From Azospirillum endophyticum (GTDB lineage: Bacteria; Pseudomonadota; Alphaproteobacteria; Azospirillales; Azospirillaceae): 64,000 nucleotides of DNA. The stretch's first letter is position 1; every line of letters starts with the position of its first letter. The stretch lies in contig NZ_JAENHM010000060.1 of the NCBI RefSeq assembly GCF_016595245.1, positions 124,001 through 188,000 on the forward strand, given 5' to 3'. Made by a program: the position numbers and the translations under genes. Shown here piece after piece: positions 49,048 to 55,978 of the stretch. Below the pieces are notes generated by a model. It did not search any database, was not told the DNA's origin, and saw only the letters and a program-made list of their open reading frames with translations.

Positions 49048-49123
49048 GACGCTCCACCCCCGTGTTCGAAGCGGCCGGCCGGAAACCCGTCCGAGTTCGC
49101 GCCGGCCGCATCACCTGCATTGC

Positions 49124-50155
49124 TTATCGGGCCGCCACCACTTCGGGGGTGGGAGCGGCAACCGCTGCGGGCCGCGGCCGGCTGTAGCAGCCGGCGGTCT
49201 CGCCCCGCTGCTTCACCAGGGCCAGCACCACGTCGATGGTCGGCGTCGGCACGCCCACCATGCGGCCCATCTCCTGGACCACCGACAGCAGCGGATCGAT
49301 CTCCATCGGCCGGCCGCGCTCCAGATCCTGCAGCATGGAGGTCTTGTGCGCGCCCACGGCGGCAGCGCCGTTGATCCGGCGTTCGACGTCGACGCGGAAA
49401 TGGACGCCCAGCTTGTCGCCGATGTCCTTGGCTTCCAGCATCATCGCCTTGGCGACGGCCCGGGTGTCGGTGTCGCCGCAGATGACTTCCAGCGTGCCGT
49501 GGGTCAGCGCGCTGATCGGGTTGAAGCACAGGTTGCCCCACAGCTTCAGCCAGATCTCGTCGCGGATGCGGTCGAGAACGGGTGCGCGCAGGCCGCCGGC
49601 CTCCATCGCCTGCGACAAGGCGACGACGCGGCCCGACTTCGACCCGTCGGGCTCGCCCAGCGAGAACTTGTCGCCGTAGACATGCTGGATGACGCCGGGT
49701 TCCACCACCTCGGTCGCCGGATAGACGACGCAGCCGATGGCGCGCTGCGGCCCCAGCCCGTTCCACTGGACCGAACCGGGGTCGACCGTCTCCAGCGTGC
49801 GGCCATCGAATTCACCGCCGGTACCGTAGAAATACCAATAGGGAATGCCGTTGACCGCGGTGACGACGGCGGTGTCGTCCCCCAGCAACGGTTGCATCGC
49901 GGGCACGACACCGGGGACGGAGTGGGCCTTCAGCGCGATGATGACGTAATCCTGCGGGCCGAGTTCGGCCGGGTTGTCGGTGCAGCGAGGGCGGACGACG
50001 GTCTTCTCCTCCCCCATCAACAAGGTGACGCCGTTCTCGCGCATCGCCGCCAGATGCGCGCCACGCGCCACCAGACTGACTTCGGCGCCGGCCTGGTGCA
50101 GGCGCACGCCGAGGTAGCCGCCGATGGCCCCGGATCCGTAGATGCAGATCTTCAT
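49124..50155 (-). CDS. Ketopantoate reductase-like protein, candidate oxalyl-CoA reductase
   Basis: 343 residues. KICIYGSGAIGGYLGVRLHQ is the NADP-binding Rossmann loop of the PanE fold; KLWGNLCFNPISALTHG and GRPMEIDPLLSVVQEMGRMV match the C-terminal substrate domain. In Methylobacterium extorquens a PanE paralogue, PanE2, reduces oxalyl-CoA to glyoxylate in oxalate assimilation; the neighbours here (transhydrogenase, frc, oxc, gcl, antiporters) make that function likely. True PanE would be elsewhere with panB or panC. First gene of the unit panE2-CBS1-pntAA-pntAB-pntB, behind a GntR-type promoter. A plain ketopantoate reductase or another 2-oxoacid reductase cannot be excluded. Confidence 0.75.
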   Translation of the reverse strand: MKICIYGSGAIGGYLGVRLHQAGAEVSLVARGAHLAAMRENGVTLLMGEEKTVVRPRCTDNPAELGPQDYVIIALKAHSVPGVVPAMQPLLGDDTAVVTAVNGIPYWYFYGTGGEFDGRTLETVDPGSVQWNGLGPQRAIGCVVYPATEVVEPGVIQHVYGDKFSLGEPDGSKSGRVVALSQAMEAGGLRAPVLDRIRDEIWLKLWGNLCFNPISALTHGTLEVICGDTDTRAVAKAMMLEAKDIGDKLGVHFRVDVERRINGAAAVGAHKTSMLQDLERGRPMEIDPLLSVVQEMGRMVGVPTPTIDVVLALVKQRGETAGCYSRPRPAAVAAPTPEVVAAR

Positions 50156-50297
50156 GCCGGATTCCCCTCTCCCCCGATTTCGCTTTTTGAATGCTGTGGG
50201 GCTGGACGACGCCAGCCTGCCCACACCGGCCGCATCCATCGGCTGACCGGTTGCTTTGCAGCGGCATCCAACAGTCTGTCGCGCAAACTGTGTCTGG

Positions 50298-50326
50298 AGT
50301 TTGGTATACCACATACCGTATGTCAA
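50298..50326 (-). promoter_or_regulatory. Promoter/operator of the panE2-CBS-pnt unit
   Basis: On the minus strand TTGACA is 17 bases from CAAACT, with TACGGTATGTGGTATAC as spacer. TGGTATACCA (50302-50311) is a perfect palindrome and a second CATACCGTATG lies next to it. The -10 is weak; the -35 matches consensus. Confidence 0.6.
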
Positions 50327-50381
50327 TGCGGAATGTGGGGGCTCGGTTGAGATTGCGGGCGTGGCTTACACCCCGATCGGT

Positions 50382-51125
50382 TCAGGCTCCCTTCGCAAAG
50401 AAGTACAGGGTCAGCACCGCGCCGATGAGGACGACGAAGGTCTTCAGCAGCTTCGGATCGACCCGCTTGGCCCCGATGGCGCCGGCATAGCCGCCGGCTA
50501 TTGCGGCCACTGCCATCGCCAGCGTCTCCGGCCAGGACACCGCTCCGGCGATGATGAAAGTCCCGACGGCGGCGGCATTCATCAGCATCGCCAGCAAAAG
50601 CCGCAGTCCGTTCATGGCATGGATGTCGCGCAGGCCGAACAGGGTCAGCGCCGCCAGCATCAGGAAACCGATGCCGCCGCCGAAATAGCCACCGTAGATC
50701 GAGATGAGGAACTGGACCACCAACACGCTGCGTCCGCCCAGCCGCAGCCGGGACACGATGCCAGGCGCATAGGCGCCGATGGCGAAGACGGCCGTGGCGA
50801 ACAGCAGCAGCCAGGGCACGAAGCGGGCGAACATCGCATTCGGCGTCAGCAGAAGAAGAAGCGCGCCGGCCAATCCACCGACGAGACTGAGCGCCGCGAA
50901 GACCGGGACGTTGACCTGACCGCCGGCCGCGATCTCCCGCCGATAAGCCCAGCTGCTGGCCGCCTGTCCCGGAAACAGCGCGACGGTGCTGGAGGCGTTG
51001 GCGGCGACCGGCGGCACCCCGGCGAACAGCAGGGCCGGGAAGGTGATGAAGGCGCCGCCGCCGGCGACGGCGTTCAGTGCCCCCGACATGAAGGCGGCCA
51101 GCATCAGCACAAGGAGTCCCAACAT
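50382..51125 (-). CDS. TSUP-family (TauE/SafE) transporter
   Basis: 247 residues, seven or eight helices. N-terminal repeat FMSGALNAVAGGGAFITFPA, later repeat FLISIYGGYFGGGIGFLMLA: the doubled glycine-rich pattern of the TauE/SafE family, which exports sulfite, sulfoacetate or other small organic anions. Its substrate is open; an anion linked to oxalate use is suggested only by position and by the operator at 51169. It is 226 bases from the panE2 start. Confidence 0.8.
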   Translation of the reverse strand: MLGLLVLMLAAFMSGALNAVAGGGAFITFPALLFAGVPPVAANASSTVALFPGQAASSWAYRREIAAGGQVNVPVFAALSLVGGLAGALLLLLTPNAMFARFVPWLLLFATAVFAIGAYAPGIVSRLRLGGRSVLVVQFLISIYGGYFGGGIGFLMLAALTLFGLRDIHAMNGLRLLLAMLMNAAAVGTFIIAGAVSWPETLAMAVAAIAGGYAGAIGAKRVDPKLLKTFVVLIGAVLTLYFFAKGA

Positions 51126-51168
51126 GATCGATCCACCCCTTCCGATCGGTGTTGACGAGATCAGCCGT

Positions 51169-51184
51169 ATTCTGTATACAGAAT
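51169..51184 (-). promoter_or_regulatory. GntR-type palindrome before the TSUP gene
   Basis: ATTCTGTATACAGAAT is a perfect 16-bp palindrome 44 bases upstream of the TSUP start. Its right half continues as ATC, shared with the site at 8208-8223 over 14 bases. Confidence 0.55.
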
Positions 51185-51273
51185 ATCAGTCTCCGACGGT
51201 TCTCTGCCGCGACGGAGTTGAGCGGGGAGATGCGGGACGCGCGATGCGGTGCGCGCTCTCATCCCCCAAAACG

Positions 51274-51324
51274 CGACAAACCGACATCGGGACCAATTGC
51301 GGTGGTCCCGATGCCGGTTTGTCG
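51274..51324 (-). terminator. Long hairpin downstream of antiporter copy 2
   Basis: 22-bp arms (cgacaaaccg-a-catcgggacc / ggtcccgatg-c-cggtttgtcg) with one mismatch and a 7-base loop, 80 bases after the stop of the antiporter gene. On the minus strand it is followed by CGTTTTGGGG, so the U tract is short. Confidence 0.6.
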
Positions 51325-51403
51325 TGTCGCTCAGACGGTGACGATTCCGCCTTTATCTGAAGTCCCGGTTGGCCCCCCGGTCAACCGAGGCTCCATCTTC
51401 CAT

Positions 51404-52708
51404 TCAATCCGCCCCCTCGGCCGCCAGCTTGCCGATCGGCTGGGTGGTGTCCTCGGCGATCTGACGGGCCCGCATCGGCTTCAGGACGAACAGGGCCATG
51501 AAGGCGGCGATGGCATTGACCGCGGCAGCGAAGAAGAACACCGCCTGCCAGCTGCCGGTGGAGCTCACGATGATGTTGGCGAAGGGAACGACCAGCGACG
51601 CGGTGCCCTTAGCGGTGTAGAGCAGGCCGGCATTGGTGGTGGCGAACTTCGAGCCGAAGCTGTCGGCGCAGCAGGACGGGAACAGGCTGTAGATTTCGCC
51701 CCAGGCGAAGAACACCAGACCGGTCAGGACGACGAAGGCGACCGGGTGATGGCCCCACTGGTTCAGCGCCAGGATGCCGACCGCTTCGATGGCGAAGGCG
51801 ACGAACATCGTGTTTTCACGGCCGATGTGATCCGAAACCCAGCCGAAGAAGGGACGCGTCACGCCGTTCAGCACGCGGTCGATGGTCAGGGCGAAGGTCA
51901 GGGCCGGCAGGGTCAGGCCCATGATGCTGACGGGCATGCCGTCGAGGTGGAAGTCCTTGGCAATCGGGCCGAGCTGGGCCGTGGCCATCAGACCGCCGGC
52001 GGCGACCATGACGAACATCAGGTACATCACCCAGAAGACCGGCGACTTCAGCGTCTCCTGCGGGGTGTAGTTGCGGCGGCTCTGAGCGATGTTGCTCTTG
52101 GTCTTCGGCAACAGGGCCGGATCGGCTTCCTTCAGGAACCAGGCCAGCGCGAAGACGATCAGGCCCTGGCCCAGGCCGAACACCAGGAAGGTCTGCTCGA
52201 AGCCGGAGGTCTGGATCATGTTGGCGATCGGCACGACCGTCAGGGCGGAGCCGGCACCGAAACCGGCGGCGGTCAGTCCGGCAGCCAGGCCGCGGCGGTC
52301 CGGGAACCACTTCAGCGCGTTGCCGACGCAGGTGCCGTACACGGCGCCGGCACCGACGCCACCCACGGCCGCGCCGATATAGAGCAGAGCGAGCGAGTCG
52401 GCGAAGGAATTGATGACCCAGGCCAGCGCGCACAGGATGCCGCCGACCACGACGACGATGCGGGGACCGAACTTGTCGACGAACCAGCCTTCGACCGGCA
52501 CCAGCCAGGTTTCGGTCACGACGAAAATAGTGAAGGCGATCTGAATGGCGGCACGACCCCAATGGTACTTTTCATCGATGGGGTTGACGAACAGCGTCCA
52601 GCCATATTGCAGGTTCGCGATCATCGACATGCAGATGACGCCGATAACCAACTGCATCCAGCGGCCGCCGAGCGGTGCTCCCTGCGCCCCCGAATTCGTA
52701 TGCTGCAT
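51404..52708 (-). CDS. Oxalate/formate antiporter-family MFS transporter, copy 2
   Basis: 434 residues with twelve helices. Shares with copy 3 most of the sequence, such as LGLTLPALTFAL-like core, DRVLNGVTRPFFGWVSDHIG and LVVPFANIIV. The lysine in LYTAKGTASLVVP fits the key TM11 lysine of OxlT; the arginine in TIDRVLNG fits the TM8 arginine. AGGAGGAGAT lies before the ATG. Promoter and operator are at 52931-52958, about 220 bases upstream, giving a long leader. This copy lies between the TSUP and GNAT genes, both also behind GntR-type sites. Confidence 0.85.
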   Translation of the reverse strand: MQHTNSGAQGAPLGGRWMQLVIGVICMSMIANLQYGWTLFVNPIDEKYHWGRAAIQIAFTIFVVTETWLVPVEGWFVDKFGPRIVVVVGGILCALAWVINSFADSLALLYIGAAVGGVGAGAVYGTCVGNALKWFPDRRGLAAGLTAAGFGAGSALTVVPIANMIQTSGFEQTFLVFGLGQGLIVFALAWFLKEADPALLPKTKSNIAQSRRNYTPQETLKSPVFWVMYLMFVMVAAGGLMATAQLGPIAKDFHLDGMPVSIMGLTLPALTFALTIDRVLNGVTRPFFGWVSDHIGRENTMFVAFAIEAVGILALNQWGHHPVAFVVLTGLVFFAWGEIYSLFPSCCADSFGSKFATTNAGLLYTAKGTASLVVPFANIIVSSTGSWQAVFFFAAAVNAIAAFMALFVLKPMRARQIAEDTTQPIGKLAAEGAD

Positions 52709-52930
52709 CTTCTATCTCCTCCTAGGAAGCGGTTCTCTGCCGGTTCGGGCGTCGCTTCTGTTTTGATGCTTTAGGCGTTTTCTTTGGGTGTCTTATTGGA
52801 TGCTTTAGATTTTGATGCGGTTGTTTGCTGTCGGTGGCGGCGCGGCGAGGATGCGGCCTCGGGGCGTTCCACCGTCTGAGGATCGATTTTTCGAGCCCCG
52901 CCAGACCGTGCGGTCCTGATCCGGTCTGGA

Positions 52931-52958
52931 ATTATCAATATGGTATACCAGATGCCGA
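52931..52958 (-). promoter_or_regulatory. Promoter/operator of antiporter copy 2
   Basis: On the minus strand TCGGCA and GATAAT are 16 bases apart with TCTGGTATACCATATT between them. TGGTATACCA (52941-52950) is perfect. Nearly the same 30-base block as at 38981-39008. The other parts of the gap 52709-53183 show no gene. Confidence 0.65.
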
Positions 52959-53095
52959 ACGCCTGACAAGCGATTAGTGGAACGGGCGAACTGTTTCCGC
53001 GGGCTGCATTCGCGTGAGTGCCGGTATCGCCATCCAGCTTTTGGTTTTCCGGCACGCGGAAAGCGTGGCAGGGCAGCTTTCTGCCGGGCAATCTA

Positions 53096-53124
53096 TTGGC
53101 ATATGGTATGCCAGAGCCAGGGAC
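53096..53124 (+). promoter_or_regulatory. Promoter/operator of the GNAT gene
   Basis: TTGGCA, then 17 bases, then AGGGAC (weak -10). Within it TGGCATA-tgg-TATGCCA (53097-53113) is a perfect 7-3-7 inverted repeat of the same family as the GGTATACC sites. Confidence 0.55.
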
Positions 53125-53183
53125 ACGTCGCTGGCGCCGATGCCCTTCCCGGCAGAACCCATATTGATAAGGAGTCGACCGCC

Positions 53184-53627
53184 ATGGACCAGCAGCAGAA
53201 CATCGAGATCGTCGTGGCGCGTGACGATGCCGATATCGCCGCCAGCTATCCGATCATGAAGGAGCTGCGGACCCACATGACCGACCCCGAGGCGTACCGC
53301 GCGCAAATTCGCCGCCAGATGGACGACGGCTACAACCTCGCCCTTCTGCGGCTGGACGGCGAGATCGCCGGCTGCGGCGGCTTTCGCGTGCATGAGACCC
53401 TGTCGCGCGGCCGCTATATGTATGTCGAAGATCTGGTGACCAGCGCCGCCAAGCGTTCCTACGGGCTGGGCGACAAGCTGTTCGACTGGCTGGCCAACGA
53501 GGCGCGGGAGCGCGGTTGCGCCCAGATGGAGATCATTTCCGGCATCCAGCGCGGCGAAGCCCACCGCTTCTACCACCGCAAGCGGATGACCATCAAAAGC
53601 TTCCAACTGGTCCTGCCGCTCACCTGA
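53184..53627 (+). CDS. GNAT-family acetyltransferase
   Basis: 147 residues behind the ribosome site aaggag. GNAT motif A is at about residues 77-95: YVEDLVTSAAKRSYGLGDKL, with the GxG loop shortened to SYGLGDKL. RGCAQMEIISGIQRGEAHRF and YHRKRMTIKSFQLVL close the fold. It moves an acetyl (acyl) group from CoA to an amine; the acceptor is unknown. Promoter and operator of the GntR type lie 60-90 bases upstream, so it probably belongs to the oxalate regulon. A bidirectional terminator follows. Confidence 0.85.
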   Translation: MDQQQNIEIVVARDDADIAASYPIMKELRTHMTDPEAYRAQIRRQMDDGYNLALLRLDGEIAGCGGFRVHETLSRGRYMYVEDLVTSAAKRSYGLGDKLFDWLANEARERGCAQMEIISGIQRGEAHRFYHRKRMTIKSFQLVLPLT

Positions 53628-53658
53628 GCGAACGGAGCATCGCGGATCGGGATATAAA

Positions 53659-53686
53659 AAAAGACGGCCTGGGAAGGCCGTCTTTT
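53659..53686. terminator. Bidirectional terminator between GNAT and small TM gene
   Basis: 12-bp stem aaaagacggcct / aggccgtctttt, 4-base loop, with A and T tracts on both flanks. It serves the convergent GNAT and small-membrane-protein genes. Confidence 0.85.
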
Positions 53687-53717
53687 CCTTGTTCCGCTGA
53701 TCCCGTGGGGCCGAAAA

Positions 53718-53939
53718 TCAGAAGGCGCGCGGGAAGCTCGCCCAGGCGGGACCCGGCGGCAGTTCGTCTTCCGGTTCCTTGAGATCGCTTTCGGTCGGAT
53801 TGGCGAGGCGAAGCGGCGCGGAGGAGAAATCGCGCTGCGACTTGCCCGCGCTGGCGATCTGCATCGACAGGATGTAATGGACCGTGCCGCCGAAGACGGA
53901 CAGCACAAGCGCCAGAACCAGCATTTCCAACATGTTCAT
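53718..53939 (-). CDS. Small single-pass membrane protein
   Basis: 73 residues from the ATG at 53939. MNMLEMLVLALVLSVFGGTV is one membrane helix near the N-terminus. The rest is soluble and acidic-proline-rich (SESDLKEPEDELPPGPAW-like) and ends ASFPRAF. No family recognised. A GntR-type half-palindrome (GTATACCA at 54032) lies about 95 bases upstream. Longer frames to 54041 would start inside that operator and are not used. Confidence 0.55.
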   Translation of the reverse strand: MNMLEMLVLALVLSVFGGTVHYILSMQIASAGKSQRDFSSAPLRLANPTESDLKEPEDELPPGPAWASFPRAF

Positions 53940-54031
53940 CGCTCCAGTGGCTCGGTGGGTGCTTTTTTGTTTGGTCGGCTTCGGCGTGACAGTTCCGTTA
54001 TGACGCACTGCAATAAGTGCTTCAAGTTTTT

Positions 54032-54235
54032 TGGTATACAAGGTACATGATGCCGGTCATGCGAATACCGCATACCTCTCCCATACCGCACGCATATCAA
54101 ACATACCGCTCCGTCAACAGTCTGGCTCTGGTACCTTGGTGCTACGGCTCCAACAGCTTCGGCCGTGAATGCGCTGCACCATCACCTGCGCCGATGCTGA
54201 AACTGTTTGCGTGGCGTACTGTATCTGGCATACCA
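54032..54235. promoter_or_regulatory. Divergent operator region: small TM gene and CBS2
   Basis: TGGTATACA at 54032-54040 faces the small TM gene; TGGCATACCA at 54226-54235 (one mismatch from a perfect palindrome) faces CBS2, 85 bases from its start. Between them ATACCG occurs at 54065, 54083 and 54103, spaced 18 and 20 bases. The remaining part of the 381-base gap has no gene. Confidence 0.5.
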
Positions 54236-54320
54236 TATTCACAGCACGACGCCCGGCCGGGCGCCCTGCCGCCCAACCGACGATTCCATCGCCAGCCGCC
54301 AGCCGTTCAGGAGCCACGCC

Positions 54321-54776
54321 ATGAAGGTCGAACACATCCTGCGCACCAAGGAATCCCGCGTCGTCGCCGTGCGGACCAGCGCCACGGTCGCCGATGCCAT
54401 CCGCCTGATGAAGACGGAGAACATCAGCGCCCTCGTCGTCAAGGACGTCTGCCGCACCGAAGGCAATACGCTGGCCGGCGTCCTGTCGGAGCGTGACGTC
54501 GTGCATGCCCTGCTTGAGCGCGGTGGTTCGCTGCTGTCCATGCCGGTCTCGCAGCTGATGACGCGCCAGCCGGTGACCTGTTCCCCATCCGACAGCGTCA
54601 AGCAGGCCCTGCAGCTGATGGAGCAGCACCACATCCGCCATCTTCCCGTGCTGGAGGACGGCCATCTGGTCGGCGTCGTCAGCGCGCGCGACTTCACCCG
54701 CCTGCATCTTCAGGAGCTGGAGGGCACCGTCGCCTCGGTCGCGGAGCCGGCGGCGACCACCGCCTATACCCACTGA
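54321..54776 (+). CDS. Stand-alone CBS-pair protein (CBS2)
   Basis: 151 residues. It begins MKVEHILRTKESRVVAVRTS and is closely similar to CBS1 at 48565 (first CBS motif ALVVKDVCRTEGNTLAGVLS, second MEQHHIRHLPVLEDGHLVGV, then VSARDFTRL). Bateman modules of this type bind adenine nucleotides. Its C-terminus differs and may give specific partners. It sits alone in its region, with a GntR-type operator upstream and a hairpin before the next gene. Confidence 0.88.
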   Translation: MKVEHILRTKESRVVAVRTSATVADAIRLMKTENISALVVKDVCRTEGNTLAGVLSERDVVHALLERGGSLLSMPVSQLMTRQPVTCSPSDSVKQALQLMEQHHIRHLPVLEDGHLVGVVSARDFTRLHLQELEGTVASVAEPAATTAYTH

Positions 54777-54794
54777 TCCGTCCCACCCGAACGC

Positions 54795-54826
54795 GGCGCC
54801 GCCGGCCCAGCAAGTCCGGCGGCGCC
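54795..54826 (+). terminator. Hairpin between CBS2 and the HDAC-family gene
   Basis: 11-bp GC stem (ggcgccgccgg / ccggcggcgcc, 10-base loop) then only ttt. It could be an attenuator, which makes co-transcription of the two genes partial at best. Confidence 0.55.
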
Positions 54827-54849
54827 TTTCCTATGGGAGAGGCCGCACC

Positions 54850-55779
54850 GTGACTACCCTGATCTTCACCCATCACGACTGCTTCGCGCACGACACCGGC
54901 CCCGGCCATCCGGAGGCACCGGAAAGGCTCGCCGTGGTATGGCAGGTGCTCGACCGGCCGGAGTTCCGCGACCTGGAACGCCGGTCCGCCCCCGAAGCCG
55001 ACGTCGAGCAACTGTCGCGCGTCCATGACCGCAGCTATGTCGACGCCGTGCTGGACGCGGTGCCCGCCGACGGTTACCAGCGGCTGGACGGCGACACCCT
55101 GCTGTCGCCGGGGTCCCGCGGCGCGATCCTGCGCGCGGCCGGATCGGTCTGCGCCGCGGTGGACGCCGTGCTGGCCGGCGAGGCGACCAACGCCTTCTGC
55201 GCGGTGCGCCCCTGCGGCCATCATGCCGAACCGGCTCGCGCCATGGGCTTCTGCGTCTTCAACAACATCGCCGTCGGGGCGGAGCATGCCCGCAAGATCC
55301 ATGGTTTGAAGCGCGTCGCCGTGGTCGATTTCGACGTGCATCACGGCAACGGCACCCAGGCGATGTTCGCCGACGATCCCGACCTCTTCTTCGCCTCGAC
55401 CCACCAGTCGCCGCTCTATCCCGGAACCGGTCATTCGTGGGAGCGCGGGGTGGACGACAACATTTTGAACCTGCCGCTGGAGCCCTATAGCGGCTCCGTC
55501 GAATTCCGCCAAGCGATGGAGCGTGCCATCCTCCCGGCGCTGGAAGCGTTCCAGCCGGAATTGCTGCTGATCTCCGCCGGCTTCGACGCCCACAAACGTG
55601 ACCCGCTGGCCCAGCTCGGCTTCACCGATGAGGATTTCGAATGGGTCACCCGCAAACTGGTCGAGCTTGCCGACCGCGTCTGCGGCGGCCGGGTGGTGTC
55701 GGCGCTGGAAGGCGGCTATGACGCCGCGGGCTTGGCGGAAGGGTGCGCGGCGCATCTGACGGCGCTGATGCGGGCATAA
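54850..55779 (+). CDS. Histone deacetylase/AcuC/AphA-family hydrolase
   Basis: 309 residues from a GTG behind gggagagg. Motifs of the arginase-deacetylase fold in order: RPCGHHAEPARAMGFCVFNN (two catalytic histidines), VDFDVHHGNGTQAMF (zinc Asp and His), FASTHQSPLYPGTGHSWERG, ISAGFDAHKRDPLAQL (zinc Asp) and LEGGYDAAGLAEGC (transition-state-type Tyr region). The family removes acyl groups from lysine or polyamines. Substrate unknown. It follows CBS2 by 73 bases. Confidence 0.88.
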   Translation: MTTLIFTHHDCFAHDTGPGHPEAPERLAVVWQVLDRPEFRDLERRSAPEADVEQLSRVHDRSYVDAVLDAVPADGYQRLDGDTLLSPGSRGAILRAAGSVCAAVDAVLAGEATNAFCAVRPCGHHAEPARAMGFCVFNNIAVGAEHARKIHGLKRVAVVDFDVHHGNGTQAMFADDPDLFFASTHQSPLYPGTGHSWERGVDDNILNLPLEPYSGSVEFRQAMERAILPALEAFQPELLLISAGFDAHKRDPLAQLGFTDEDFEWVTRKLVELADRVCGGRVVSALEGGYDAAGLAEGCAAHLTALMRA

Positions 55780-55782
55780 TAC

Positions 55783-55903
55783 GCGGTCAGAAAAATTCTG
55801 ACCGCTGCGTTCATACGCCACGCAGGCTTCGCGCCTAGCGGCGCGCGCCCGCAGTCGCGGGCGATACCGGGTTCGAAAAGTCAGAACTTTCCGAATCCGG
55901 TAT
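55783..55903. terminator. Hairpins between the HDAC and PPDK-like genes
   Basis: First, gcggtcagaa / ttctgaccgc (55783-55805, 3-base loop). Second, ataccggg.ttcgaaaagt against actttccgaatccggtat (55864-55903). They lie between convergent genes and are likely to help end transcription, though neither has a long T tract. Confidence 0.45.
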
Positions 55904-55978
55904 AAGGAGCGTCCGCCAGTCGACCTCGCCAGCGGCCCGCCGGACGGGACGCTGGCAAGCGCCTTTCATCCGCTCCCC

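Noticed and set aside
54850..55978. C-terminal part of PPDK lost by frameshift
   Set aside because: The DNA behind the stop is the HDAC gene on the other strand plus hairpins, so there is no barrel remnant.
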